64,000 bases of DNA from M55B127 sp034521955. GTDB lineage: Bacteria; Bacillota; Halanaerobiia; Halanaerobiales; M55B127. The DNA lies in the NCBI GenBank assembly GCA_034521955.1, contig JAXHLT010000003.1, positions 744,001 to 808,000 on the forward strand, in the 5' to 3' direction. Under the pieces are notes generated by a model that saw only the letters and a list, made by a program, of their open reading frames with translations, did not search any database and was not told the origin of the DNA. Below are positions 37,622-47,090 of this stretch, piece after piece. The position numbers and the translations under genes are program-made. Positions within the stretch are counted from its first letter, which is position 1, and every line of letters begins with the position of its first letter.

Positions 37622-38296
37622 TTAATCCCAGGGATTTTTAAGAAATCTTTGGATTGTAAATAGTTCTTCATCATATTTTGACTTCTCTAAATCCCCCAGT
37701 AAATCCTCTTTGATGGATATAAATTTAATTGGTAAGTTAAGTTCTTGAGATGCTTTTTTTACAGTTGTGTAACCTTCATTAACATCTTCAATACTGGTAC
37801 TTTCACCAACATTAATATTACACACCAGATTGTCTACAGATATTTTAGAAGCATCTTCAATCATTTCTTTCATCTCAACTATCCCTTCAACATTATTTGT
37901 AAAAGGGCGTTTAGTATTAACAACCAAATTTAACTCATAATCAGTCTTTTTGACACTGTCTGCAATACTACCTAAAACTGTTGCTCCATCTTTATCTCCA
38001 CCGACATCTATTACACCATAGTAATTATCATTTTGTAACAGTCTATTTATATCAGGTGTAATTATAGGTAAGTCAGCATACTTTAACTTCTTGGGATAGA
38101 TTACTTCTATACCCATCTCTTCCATTAAATCAGACTTTTCCCTGGAGCGAAAATATGGATTTATTACATCTAAATCTACAACTGCTATTTTATTTATATT
38201 ATGATTTTCTTTTAAATGTAGTGCATAGTTTAAGGAAATTTCAGTTTTACCACTTCCAAAATTCCCGGTAAATACAGTGATTCTTTTATCGAGCAT
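37622..38296 (-). CDS. P-loop ATP-binding protein, MinD/CobQ-like, unknown role
   Basis: 224 residues. Walker A is GNFGSGKTE (11-19), with VVDLDVINPYFRSRE after it and GVIDVGGDKDGATVLG as the Walker B-like region. The fold suggests the SIMIBI class (MinD/CobQ). I do not recognise a named function. It lies 5 nt after argF and 18 nt before the sigma-54 activator, so it could assist the activator, the 2-oxoacid oxidoreductase or its cofactors; this is inference from position only. Confidence 0.8.
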   Translation of the reverse strand: MLDKRITVFTGNFGSGKTEISLNYALHLKENHNINKIAVVDLDVINPYFRSREKSDLMEEMGIEVIYPKKLKYADLPIITPDINRLLQNDNYYGVIDVGGDKDGATVLGSIADSVKKTDYELNLVVNTKRPFTNNVEGIVEMKEMIEDASKISVDNLVCNINVGESTSIEDVNEGYTTVKKASQELNLPIKFISIKEDLLGDLEKSKYDEELFTIQRFLKNPWD

Positions 38297-38301
38297 CTTA
38301 A

Positions 38302-39300
38302 TTATTGATTCCCCAGAGTTGCAACCATAACAGCTTTAATTGTATGCATTCTGTTTTCTGCTTGGTCAAAAACCTTGGAGTATTTACTTTCAAATGCTTT
38401 TTCAGTTACTTCCATTTCTTCCATTCCGTACTCTTTAAATATCTTTTTACCGTTTTCAGTATCTGTATTGTGATAAGCAGGTAAACAGTGTAAGAAGATC
38501 ATATCTTCATTACCAGTATTTTTTATCATATCCATGTTAACCTGATAAGGTTTTAACATCTTAATTCTTTCAGCAAACTTATCTTCTTCACCCATTGATA
38601 CCCATACATCTGTATAAATGGCATCTGCATCTTTTACACCTTTTACTGGATCATCTGTAATATTTATAGTAGCTTTAGAGTTTTTGGCTAATTTTTTAGC
38701 CTCATTAACTAATTCTTCATTTGGCCATAACTCTTTAGGTGAAACTATTGTATAGTTAATTCCCATAATAGCGCTACCGATCATTAATGAATTAGCCATA
38801 TTGTTTCTACCATCACCAACATATACTAAATTTATTTCTTCTAGTTTTCCGAAGTTTTCCTGTATTGTTAAAAAGTCAGCTAAGATTTGAGTGGGATGAT
38901 ACTGGTCAGTTAATCCGTTCCAAACCGGTACATTAGCATATTCAGCTAAGATTTCAACGGTTTCATGTGTATAACCTCTATATTCTATACCATCATACAT
39001 TCTACCTAATACGCGAGCAGTGTCTGCTACAGTTTCTTTTTTACCAAGTTGGATATCATTTTTTCCAAGGTATTCAGGCATACCACCTTCATCTTTTGCT
39101 CCTACAGAAAATGCACATCTGGTTCTTGTAGAAGGTTTTTCAAATATTAAAGCAATATTTTTACCTTCAAGTGCATTACCTTTGATTCCAGCTCTTTTTT
39201 TGTCCTTAAGATTTGTTGATAGTGTTAAAAGATAACTTATTTCTTCTTTAGTAAAGTCCTTAAGTGATAATAAGCTTCTTCCTTTTAGATTAAATGCCAT
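38302..39300 (-). CDS. argF: Ornithine carbamoyltransferase
   Basis: Makes citrulline from ornithine and carbamoyl phosphate, or works in reverse in arginine catabolism. 332 residues. The carbamoyl-phosphate motif is EKPSTRTRCAF, with FLHCLPAYH (catalytic Cys) near the C-terminus and DVWVSMGEE in the middle. It is preceded by ARG boxes overlapping its promoter, so ArgR (encoded at 42092-42544) probably controls it. No other arg genes are near. Confidence 0.96.
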   Translation of the reverse strand: MAFNLKGRSLLSLKDFTKEEISYLLTLSTNLKDKKRAGIKGNALEGKNIALIFEKPSTRTRCAFSVGAKDEGGMPEYLGKNDIQLGKKETVADTARVLGRMYDGIEYRGYTHETVEILAEYANVPVWNGLTDQYHPTQILADFLTIQENFGKLEEINLVYVGDGRNNMANSLMIGSAIMGINYTIVSPKELWPNEELVNEAKKLAKNSKATINITDDPVKGVKDADAIYTDVWVSMGEEDKFAERIKMLKPYQVNMDMIKNTGNEDMIFLHCLPAYHNTDTENGKKIFKEYGMEEMEVTEKAFESKYSKVFDQAENRMHTIKAVMVATLGNQ

Positions 39301-39337
39301 TTTATCTCCCCCGTTAATTTATTTTTTTACAGTTTTT

Positions 39338-39366
39338 ATTATATAGTATCTGGGAGCATAATTCAA
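39338..39366 (-). promoter_or_regulatory. Sigma-A promoter of argF
   Basis: TTGAAT (39361-39366), a 17-nt spacer and TATAAT (39338-39343) on the minus strand, 38 nt before the argF start. The ARG boxes adjoin the -35 element. Confidence 0.7.
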
Positions 39367-39397
39367 TAATTTTTATACAGTTCTGAATATTTATTCA
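39366..39397 (-). promoter_or_regulatory. ARG-box pair (ArgR operator) upstream of argF
   Basis: TGAATAAATATTCA (minus strand, 39384-39397) is a perfect match to the ARG-box core TGAATWWWWATTCA. A weaker second copy TGTATAAAAATTAT (39366-39379) follows 18 bp away. The pair sits directly upstream of, and touches, the argF -35 element and overlaps the spo0A stop codon. Confidence 0.8.
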
Positions 39398-40198
39398 ACT
39401 TGTTATTAAATTATTTTTTAGTCTGAAATTATCAGCTACCTTTGCTATAAACTGGGCATTGGTTGGTCTACCGATAGTCTCAGAAATACTGTAACCAAAA
39501 TAATCATCAAGCATCTTTTGATTACCTCTTTCCCAGGCAACTTTAATTGCATGTCGAATTGCTCTTTCAACTCTGCTTGCTTCAGTGTTAAAGTTCTCTG
39601 CGATCTTTGGATAAAGCTTTTTAGTAATTGAATTAATAAAATCAACCTTTATAACACTAAGATAAATTGCATTCCTTAAGAATTTATAACCTCTGATATT
39701 TGCGGGCATACCAAAGTTATCTAAAAGATTGGTAATATCTTGATTGATTTCAAGTGAATTACTTTCTTGACTGGTTTCTTTAATATAGCCGCCAGAATAA
39801 TTTTTAGTTGAGTAATCAGTCTCAAGATCTTTTATTCTATCTTTTACACATTTAAAGTCAGCAGGTTTTGACATAAAGTAATCAATTTGATAATTTTGTA
39901 ATATTTTTAACATTTTCTCATTTAAAAAAGAAGATAAAACTAATATATTGAGATCCTCAATTAGTTTATCTTCTTTAAGTTCATCTAATACACTCACCCC
40001 ATCTAAGTGTGGTAGTATTAGATCCATTATTACATAGTCTGGCTCTTTTTCATAAATTAAGTCCAGACCACTCTGTCCATCATTTGCTGTTCCACAACAG
40101 CTAAACTTTTCCATCTCTTTTAACTTTTGTTTGAACTTCTGGCATAAATCTTCATCTTGGTCAATAATTGCTACATCGTTTGTTGACATATTGTACAT
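39395..40198 (-). CDS. spo0A: Sporulation master regulator Spo0A
   Basis: Receiver-plus-DNA-binding response regulator. Phosphoacceptor Asp is D59 (VIMDLILP), with the acidic pocket in IIDQDED and a conserved Lys in MSKPAD. The C-terminal domain has GMPANIRGYKFLRNAI and the recognition region EASRVERAIRHAIKVAWERG. 267 residues. In Bacillus, spoIVB lies between recN and spo0A; here recN is followed directly by spo0A. Whether the organism sporulates cannot be told from this window. Confidence 0.96.
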   Translation of the reverse strand: MYNMSTNDVAIIDQDEDLCQKFKQKLKEMEKFSCCGTANDGQSGLDLIYEKEPDYVIMDLILPHLDGVSVLDELKEDKLIEDLNILVLSSFLNEKMLKILQNYQIDYFMSKPADFKCVKDRIKDLETDYSTKNYSGGYIKETSQESNSLEINQDITNLLDNFGMPANIRGYKFLRNAIYLSVIKVDFINSITKKLYPKIAENFNTEASRVERAIRHAIKVAWERGNQKMLDDYFGYSISETIGRPTNAQFIAKVADNFRLKNNLITS

Positions 40199-40375
40199 AT
40201 TAATAGATTGCCTCCTTGAAAAATTTATAGTTTAGTGAATTTGTTTAATTTAATAGTTTAGTAAGGTTTTGTCTATTAACATATACAATAATGAATATCT
40301 ATTTCCTTCTAAAAATAACAAATTTGTAAATATTTTGTAATAATCTACAAGAAATGTGATATATTTTAATAAAAT

Positions 40376-42076
40376 TTATTGAATAGTTTGCTTCTTATCT
40401 GCTGCCATTTCAAGCATTTCACGGGCATGGCTTTTTGTAGTCTCGGTTAATTTAACCCCTCCAAGCATACGGGCAAGCTCTTTTATTATTTCATTTTGGT
40501 CTAATTTTTCTATATTAGTAACTGTTTTTTTATCTTGACCTGTACTTTTATTAATATAGTAGTGGTTATCACCCATACTTGCCACTTGTGGTAAGTGAGA
40601 TACACAGATAACCTGTCTTTTTTGAGAAATTCTATATAGTTTTTCTGCCATTTTCTGAGCAGTTTTACCACCAATACCTTTATCAACTTCATCAAATACT
40701 ATTGTTTCAACTCGGTCGATATCAGCCATGATATTTTTAAAGGCAAGCATTATTCTGGAAAGTTCTCCACCTGAAATAATTTTTGATAGAGGTTTAAGGT
40801 CTTCACCAGGATTAGTAGAAATTAAAAACCTTATCTCATCAATACCATCTTCAGCCCGGTTTTTTCTATTAAATTCCACCTTTAATTTTGCTTTTTTCAT
40901 TGCCAAATCTTTAAGTTCGTTTTCTATATCCTTTGTAAAGTTTTGAGCATTTTCTTTCCTGATTTTAGAAAGTTCTTCTGCTTTTTTATCATACTTTTTA
41001 TGTAATTCTTTTAATTCTTTTTTTATTTCTTCAATATACTCTGTTTGATTTTTTAGATTATCTAGCTTTTCTTCTAAGTCTTCTTTGTACTCAGTAATTT
41101 TTTCAATTGAATCACCATATTTTCTTTTTAGGCGATTAATCAAGTCCAATCTTTCTTCAACCTGTGAAAGCCTGTTTTTATCAAACTCTACATTTGTAAT
41201 ATAGTCATCAAGATCAAAGCTTAACTCTTCTAGCATGTAGTATACATCCTGTATGATCTGATGGAAGTTGTTTAATTTATCATCATAGTCTTTATAGTCT
41301 TCAAGGTCTTTCATATAATGACCTATTTTATCCATCATACCCTCCTGGTTATAGTCACTTGAACTAATAAGTTTATCTATTTCCCCTAACAGGGCATAAA
41401 TATCTTCCATGTTAGATAGCTTTTTATACTCTTTGAAAAGCTCTTCATCTTCACCAGCTTGCAGATCAGCCTTTTTTATTTCATCAATTTGGAACTGATA
41501 AAGATCTATCTTTCTTGCTCTGCTTTGTTCATCTATATCAATTGAATTTAATTTAGACTTCAGTTTATTAATTTTTTTGTAGTAATCTTTAATCTCATAT
41601 TTTAATTCTTTAATATCATTTTTTATGTACTGATCTAAAATCATCAGATGAGTATCATCATTGAGCAGGGACTGTTGCTCATGCTGTCCGTGTACATCAA
41701 CTATAAAAGGTGCAATCTGTTGAATCAATGAAACAGTAACAAGTTGACCGTTAATTCTTCCTTTGTTTCTGCCATCCTGATTTATTTCACGTGATATTAA
41801 AAGCATACCATCTTCAACTTCAATTCCGTTTTGACTAAGAATCTTATCTATTTCATCCTTTTTAGCGGGATGAAATAGTGCTTCTATGTATGCAGACTTT
41901 TTATTAGTTCTAATTATTTCAGTATAGGCCCTAGCCCCCATAAGAATGTCTAGTGCATCTAATATTATTGACTTTCCAGCACCGGTTTCTCCTGTAAATA
42001 CAGTCAGACCGGACTTGAATTCTATGTTTAGTTTTTCAATTAAAGCGAAGTTTTTTATACTCAATTCAGATAACAT
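40376..42076 (-). CDS. recN: DNA repair protein RecN
   Basis: SMC-like ATPase in double-strand break repair. Walker A GETGAGKS is at 29-36, a long central coiled coil follows, and the C-terminal half has SGGELSRIMLAFK and TIVFDEVDKGIGG. 566 residues, normal. It follows argR by 15 nt, as in Bacillus. Confidence 0.97.
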   Translation of the reverse strand: MLSELSIKNFALIEKLNIEFKSGLTVFTGETGAGKSIILDALDILMGARAYTEIIRTNKKSAYIEALFHPAKKDEIDKILSQNGIEVEDGMLLISREINQDGRNKGRINGQLVTVSLIQQIAPFIVDVHGQHEQQSLLNDDTHLMILDQYIKNDIKELKYEIKDYYKKINKLKSKLNSIDIDEQSRARKIDLYQFQIDEIKKADLQAGEDEELFKEYKKLSNMEDIYALLGEIDKLISSSDYNQEGMMDKIGHYMKDLEDYKDYDDKLNNFHQIIQDVYYMLEELSFDLDDYITNVEFDKNRLSQVEERLDLINRLKRKYGDSIEKITEYKEDLEEKLDNLKNQTEYIEEIKKELKELHKKYDKKAEELSKIRKENAQNFTKDIENELKDLAMKKAKLKVEFNRKNRAEDGIDEIRFLISTNPGEDLKPLSKIISGGELSRIMLAFKNIMADIDRVETIVFDEVDKGIGGKTAQKMAEKLYRISQKRQVICVSHLPQVASMGDNHYYINKSTGQDKKTVTNIEKLDQNEIIKELARMLGGVKLTETTKSHAREMLEMAADKKQTIQ

Positions 42077-42091
42077 TAAAGACCTCCTGTT

Positions 42092-42544
42092 TTATTCCAT
42101 TAATTTTTTTAAGTTGTCAAAGACATCTTCAGTTTTATCTACAGGTTTTATAATTAATAAGAGGGTGTCATCACCGGCAACACTTCCAATAATATTCTTC
42201 CAGTTAGCATTATCTAATGCTTCCCCCAAACCACCTGCTGTTCCTTTAACAGTCTTTAGTAAAATAATATTGTCACTAAAGTCAATATCTGCTACTAAAT
42301 TGTTAAACATCTTTTTTAACCAGTACTTATTTTCTGAATTTGATTTTTGATTAGCCAGAGCGTATTTATATCCACCATCTTCATCAGGTATCTTTATTAA
42401 TCCTAACTTTTTAATATCTCTTGATACCGTAGCCTGAGTTACTTTAATACCTTTTTCTTCTAATCTTTCTACAAGTTCTTCCTGTGTAGTTATTACCTCA
42501 TTTTTAATTAAGTTTAATATTTTTAACTGTCTTTTGTTTTTCAT
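42092..42544 (-). CDS. argR: Arginine repressor ArgR
   Basis: 150-residue hexameric regulator. The N-terminal winged helix contains TQEELVERLEEKGIKVTQAT and VSRDIKKLGLIKIP. The C-terminal arginine-binding domain has GTAGGLGEALDNANW and GSVAGDDTLLLI. It is cotranscribed with nadK and recN. A perfect ARG box lies upstream of argF 2.7 kb away. Confidence 0.96.
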   Translation of the reverse strand: MKNKRQLKILNLIKNEVITTQEELVERLEEKGIKVTQATVSRDIKKLGLIKIPDEDGGYKYALANQKSNSENKYWLKKMFNNLVADIDFSDNIILLKTVKGTAGGLGEALDNANWKNIIGSVAGDDTLLLIIKPVDKTEDVFDNLKKLME

Positions 42545-42557
42545 TTAGTTTACCCCC

Positions 42558-43424
42558 CTAAACTAAGCCTACCCTCATTTTATTTCTTAATATTGTATAA
42601 AAAGTTCTATCAGGAAATTTAATCAAAGAAATTTCCTGTTCAGAAGATTTAATCTCAATTATATCTCTGTTCTTTATCTTTATCGAATTTCTACCATCAG
42701 TTGTTAAGTAAATTTTATCTTTTTTTCCTTCGACATCTATATCTATTACTTCATCATCAGATATTACCATTGGTTTTACATGAACTGCATGGGGACATAG
42801 CGGTGTGATTAATATTGCCTTGACCTTGGGATTAATAATCGGTCCACCTGCAGAAAAAGAGTATGCTGTTGATCCGGTAGGAGTTGAAACAATTATTCCA
42901 TCTCCTCGATAAGAATTAACAAACTCATTATTAATATGCATATTTACTTTCAGCATTTCTCCATCAGCACCACGGTTGATGACAACATCGTTTATCGCAT
43001 ACTTGTTGTTGATAACTTTATCATCCCGTTTTATACTAACCTCAAGGGTATTTCTACTCTCTACTGTATAATTTTTATTTACTATATCATCTAAGGTTTT
43101 AGATAACTCATTGGTTTCAATCTCAGTTAAAAAACCAATTCTTCCAAGATTAATTCCCATTAACGGAATCCCGGTTCCAATAAAGTTAAGAGAGGTATGT
43201 AAAAAAGTTCCATCTCCCCCAAATACAATTATTAGATCAGCTTTTTCACGCATGGTTTTAAAGCTTGCCCTTTTATGTTCTAGGTCAAGTTCTTTTGCTC
43301 CATCTTCTTCTAAAAGGTATTCTAAACCCTTCTGTTTGATTAATTGAATCATTTCCTTTGAAATTTTCTTTGAATTATCTTTTTCTGTATTTAAAACAAG
43401 TCCGATGGTTTCGATAATATTCAT
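42558..43424 (-). CDS. nadK: NAD kinase
   Basis: Phosphorylates NAD to NADP. FGGDGTFLHTSLN contains the GGDGT motif, and VSTPTGSTAYSFSAGGPII is the second conserved segment. 288 residues. In the tlyA-nadK-argR order. Confidence 0.96.
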   Translation of the reverse strand: MNIIETIGLVLNTEKDNSKKISKEMIQLIKQKGLEYLLEEDGAKELDLEHKRASFKTMREKADLIIVFGGDGTFLHTSLNFIGTGIPLMGINLGRIGFLTEIETNELSKTLDDIVNKNYTVESRNTLEVSIKRDDKVINNKYAINDVVINRGADGEMLKVNMHINNEFVNSYRGDGIIVSTPTGSTAYSFSAGGPIINPKVKAILITPLCPHAVHVKPMVISDDEVIDIDVEGKKDKIYLTTDGRNSIKIKNRDIIEIKSSEQEISLIKFPDRTFYTILRNKMRVGLV

Positions 43425-43429
43425 CCCCT

Positions 43430-44245
43430 TTAATGTTCTTGGTGAGCATTATCAACAACTTCTTTTATCTTTTTACCCCATTCAAAAAGATTATTATTAT
43501 ATCCCTTAGAATTTTTTAAATGTATCAAATATTCTATATTTTTACTAGAAGAACCGGTAATTGGTGAAAAACTTAAGTGTTTCAAAATTAAGCCTTGTTG
43601 ATCAAAAAACTGACTTAAGGTTGTAATAACTTCAATATGAGTACTTTTATCTTTAATAACACCTTTTTTTCCTACTTTATCTTTACCGGCTTCAAACTGT
43701 GGTTTAATTAAAGCAACTATCTTACCATCATCAGTTAAAAACTGAACTGCTCTAGGTATTATTAGACGGAGTGATATAAAGGAAACATCTGTTACAATCA
43801 ATGGTACCTTTACGGGCAGTTGTTCAAACTCAAGGTGTCTGAAGTTTGTCCTTTCAATTACCTCTACTCTTTTATCGTTTCTCAACTTCCAGGCTAACTG
43901 TCCGTAACCTACATCGATTGCATAAACCTTTTTTGCCCCATTTTGCAGCAAACAGTCTGTAAATCCACCGGTTGAAGCACCAATATCTATAACTTCTTTA
44001 TCTTGTGCATCTATATTAAAGACATCTAAAGCTTTTTCTAGCTTTAATCCACCCCTACTTACATAGGGAAGTGAATTGCCTTTAACTTCTATTTTACTAT
44101 CTATTTTTACTTTTGTTCCTGGTTTATCTACAATGTCTTGATTAACATAAATCTCACCGGCCATAATAGCCCGTTGAGCCTTATTTCTAGAACTAAAGAA
44201 TTCTTTTTCAGTTAAAAGAACATCTATGCGTTCTTTGGATGCCAT
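43430..44245 (-). CDS. tlyA: TlyA-family rRNA 2'-O-methyltransferase
   Basis: 271 residues. The S4 domain is N-terminal (RIDVLLTEKEFFSSRNKAQR), followed by an FtsJ/RrmJ-like methyltransferase with the SAM motif VIDIGASTGGFTDCLLQNGA. Related proteins methylate cytidines in 16S and 23S rRNA; the hemolysin label is historical. It overlaps the dxs end by 22 nt. Confidence 0.93.
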   Translation of the reverse strand: MASKERIDVLLTEKEFFSSRNKAQRAIMAGEIYVNQDIVDKPGTKVKIDSKIEVKGNSLPYVSRGGLKLEKALDVFNIDAQDKEVIDIGASTGGFTDCLLQNGAKKVYAIDVGYGQLAWKLRNDKRVEVIERTNFRHLEFEQLPVKVPLIVTDVSFISLRLIIPRAVQFLTDDGKIVALIKPQFEAGKDKVGKKGVIKDKSTHIEVITTLSQFFDQQGLILKHLSFSPITGSSSKNIEYLIHLKNSKGYNNNLFEWGKKIKEVVDNAHQEH

Positions 44246-46137
44246 TGTTCTCCCTCCAGATTTCCTTTGAAAAAATCTGCTGTAGTTTTAGCAATTCCCT
44301 CTGGGTTAAGATTATAGATGGCTCTAAGTTCATTCATTGTTCCATGGGTAACAAACTCATCAGGTAGTCCCATTCTTTTAACTGTTGTAGTTTTAATGTT
44401 TTCACGTTCTATAAATTCTAAAACAGCACTACCAAAACCACCATTTAGAACATTTTCTTCAACAGTTACCACTTTATCATAGTCAAAGAATTTTTTTCTA
44501 AGCATTTTTTCATCTAATGGTTTAATAAATCTAGCATCAATAACTTCAGCATTAATACCCATTGTTTTTAAATCCTCAGCCGCTTTAACAGCTGGATAAA
44601 CCATAGACCCTACTGCTAAGATCAAGATATCACCCGGCTCAGTTAAACTTTCAGCTGTCCCGATTTCTATCTCTTCTAACTTGTCATCTAAACATACTCC
44701 ATACCCTTCTCCTCTTGGATAACGAACTGAAGTTGGTCCGGGATGGTTTATGGAAGTCCAGATCATATGCTGTAAGATGTTTTCATCACGAGGTGCCATC
44801 ACAACCATATTTGGTATCATTCTCATATAGCTGTAATCAAAAACTCCATGGTGAGTTTCACCATCATCACCTACAAGTCCAGCTCTATCTAAAAACAAAG
44901 AGACCGGTAAGTTCTGTAATGCAACATCTTCAATTACCTGATCAAATGCTCTTTGCATAAATGTAGAGTAGATAGAAACCATTGGCAGTAAGCCACCTCT
45001 TGCCATTCCTGCTGAAAGTGTTACAGCATGCTGTTCAGCTATACCCACATCATAAAATTCATCGGGATATTTATCTTCAAATATATCAAGGCCAGTACCT
45101 GATGCCATTGCTGCTGTGATACCAACCACTTTATTACCAAGTTTTTCTCTAACTTTAACAGCTGTATTACCAAACACCTGACTGTATGTTTTATAAGTTT
45201 TACAGCTTTTTGACTGACCATTACTTATATCAAAAGGACTAACTCCGTGATACTGACTTGGTTTTTCTTCAGCATGGTCATATCCTTTACCCTTTGTAGT
45301 ATTGATATGAAGTAATACAGGTCCATCAATATCATCAGCTTTTTTAAAGTTTAAAATTAAATCTTCTATATTGTGACCATCGATTGGTCCCAGATAGGTA
45401 AAACCCATCTCTTCAAATAAGATACCGGTAATAAATACATACTTTAATCCCTTTTTAATTCTATCTACAGATTTAGAAACTCCAACACCGATTTTAGGTA
45501 TCTTTTCAATTATAAACTCAATATCTTCTTTTAACTTACTTACCATCGGATCTGTTCTGACCTTTGTTAAGTAGTTAGATATTGCTCCCACATTAGGAGA
45601 AATCGACATATTATTATCATTTAAGATCACATTAACATTTTCTTTAAGGTGGCCAACATTATTTAATGCTTCAAATGCCATCCCGGCAGTTAAAGCACCA
45701 TCACCTATAACAGAGTATATTTTTTCATTTTTTTCTAATTTTTTACTTGCTAATGCAAGTCCAAGTGCAGATGATATTGAGGTTGAAGTATGTCCGGCCT
45801 CAATAATATCATGTTCACTTTCATTTCTTTTTAGATAACCGCTTAAACCATCTTTTTGTCTAATTGTAGACATTTTGTCTTTACGTCCGGTAAGAATCTT
45901 ATGTGTATAGCTTTGATGTCCTACATCCCAAACTATTTTATCAATCGGACTGTTTAGATGGTAGTGTAGTGCAACTGAAAGTTCAACAACACCTAAATTA
46001 GAAGCCAAGTGTCCACCGGTCTTTGATATGGTTTCTATTAAAAACTCTCTGATTTCATTTGATAGTTCAACTAACTCTTCGTTTGAAAAACCCTTAAGAT
46101 CTTTAGGGCTTGATACTTTATCCAATAAATTACTCAT
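44224..46137 (-). CDS. dxs: 1-deoxy-D-xylulose-5-phosphate synthase
   Basis: First enzyme of the MEP isoprenoid pathway, condensing pyruvate and glyceraldehyde-3-phosphate with TPP. 637 residues: VIGDGALTAGMAFEALN (TPP), the SYTHKILTGR segment, and GIAEQHAVTLSAGMA plus DRAGLVGDDGETHHG in the second half. Follows ispA, in the normal Firmicute order. Confidence 0.97.
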   Translation of the reverse strand: MSNLLDKVSSPKDLKGFSNEELVELSNEIREFLIETISKTGGHLASNLGVVELSVALHYHLNSPIDKIVWDVGHQSYTHKILTGRKDKMSTIRQKDGLSGYLKRNESEHDIIEAGHTSTSISSALGLALASKKLEKNEKIYSVIGDGALTAGMAFEALNNVGHLKENVNVILNDNNMSISPNVGAISNYLTKVRTDPMVSKLKEDIEFIIEKIPKIGVGVSKSVDRIKKGLKYVFITGILFEEMGFTYLGPIDGHNIEDLILNFKKADDIDGPVLLHINTTKGKGYDHAEEKPSQYHGVSPFDISNGQSKSCKTYKTYSQVFGNTAVKVREKLGNKVVGITAAMASGTGLDIFEDKYPDEFYDVGIAEQHAVTLSAGMARGGLLPMVSIYSTFMQRAFDQVIEDVALQNLPVSLFLDRAGLVGDDGETHHGVFDYSYMRMIPNMVVMAPRDENILQHMIWTSINHPGPTSVRYPRGEGYGVCLDDKLEEIEIGTAESLTEPGDILILAVGSMVYPAVKAAEDLKTMGINAEVIDARFIKPLDEKMLRKKFFDYDKVVTVEENVLNGGFGSAVLEFIERENIKTTTVKRMGLPDEFVTHGTMNELRAIYNLNPEGIAKTTADFFKGNLEGEQWHPKNA

Positions 46138-46170
46138 TTCAACTTCCCCCCAGCTGTAACTTAAATCTCT

Positions 46171-46198
46171 ATTATATTATAATTATTTAGATTTCCAA
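46171..46198 (-). promoter_or_regulatory. Candidate promoter of dxs
   Basis: TTGGAA (46193-46198), a 16-nt spacer and TATAAT (46171-46176) on the minus strand in the 125-nt gap between ispA and dxs. The gap indicates that dxs may start a new transcript. Confidence 0.45.
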
Positions 46199-46262
46199 CT
46201 ATTGTCTGTATATTTATTTTGAAAGCAAAATAATTATAACATAACTCAAGTTTACCTTCAAT

Positions 46263-47090
46263 TTAACTTTTTCTTTTTAAAATATAATCTATTAGTTTAG
46301 ACAAAAATTCATTGTCTTTAAAGATTTTTAATTCATTTTTAGCATGTTTAGCTGACTCTAATGCTTTTTGCTTAGCTTCTTTTAATCCCAATAATGAAAC
46401 ATAGGTGCTTTTATTGGACTGTTCATCACTTCCCACAGTTTTACCAAGTATTTCAGTACTGCTGATTTTATCTAAAATATCATCTGTGATTTGAAATAGT
46501 AGTCCTAAGTTTTTAGCATAACTATTTAATGCTATTAGCTCATTATCAGTAGGATTACCACAGTATGCCCCACCTAATACAGCTGTTTGAAATAAAGCTC
46601 CAGTCTTTAAACTGTGAAGATTAATTAAGGTATCTAAGTCTATCTTTTCATTTTCATACTTAAGATCTAGAGACTGTCCACCTACCATACCTTTAAAGCC
46701 TATATTTTTAGCAGTTAGATTAATTACCTTTAAAACCTTTTTACTATCTAATTCTAAATTGGATAGAAGTTCAAAAGCAAAAGTTAATAGTCCATCACCT
46801 GCTAAAACAGCCATTCCCTCTCCAAATACTTTGTGGTTACTTAACTGTCCCCTGCGGTAGTCATCATCATCCATTGCTGGTAGGTCATCATGAATTAAGG
46901 AATAGGTATGTATTAATTCTAGGGCAGTTCCAATCCTGTAGGCAGTTTCTTTGTTACCATCTACCATTTCAGCAACCTTTACAGTTAAAATAGGTCTAAT
47001 TCTTTTTCCACCTGCCTTAATTGAATACTCCATAGAATCAATTATGGTATTTAAAGAAGAAGTGGAATTGTTTCTTATTTCATCGATCAT
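46263..47090 (-). CDS. ispA: Farnesyl/geranyl diphosphate synthase
   Basis: Short-chain prenyl transferase making C10-C15 diphosphates. The first aspartate motif is DDLPAMDDDD and the second is DDILD. AGGKRIRPILTVK is near the N-terminus. At 275 residues it is about 20 short of usual. In-frame codons upstream of the ATG encode a fitting N-terminus (VIKKEKNIIDQKLIE) but no ATG, GTG or TTG occurs before the stop, so either this ATG is used or a rare start (such as ATT after AAGGA) is. The usual neighbour xseB is displaced by the oxidoreductase genes upstream. Confidence 0.92.
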   Translation of the reverse strand: MIDEIRNNSTSSLNTIIDSMEYSIKAGGKRIRPILTVKVAEMVDGNKETAYRIGTALELIHTYSLIHDDLPAMDDDDYRRGQLSNHKVFGEGMAVLAGDGLLTFAFELLSNLELDSKKVLKVINLTAKNIGFKGMVGGQSLDLKYENEKIDLDTLINLHSLKTGALFQTAVLGGAYCGNPTDNELIALNSYAKNLGLLFQITDDILDKISSTEILGKTVGSDEQSNKSTYVSLLGLKEAKQKALESAKHAKNELKIFKDNEFLSKLIDYILKRKS

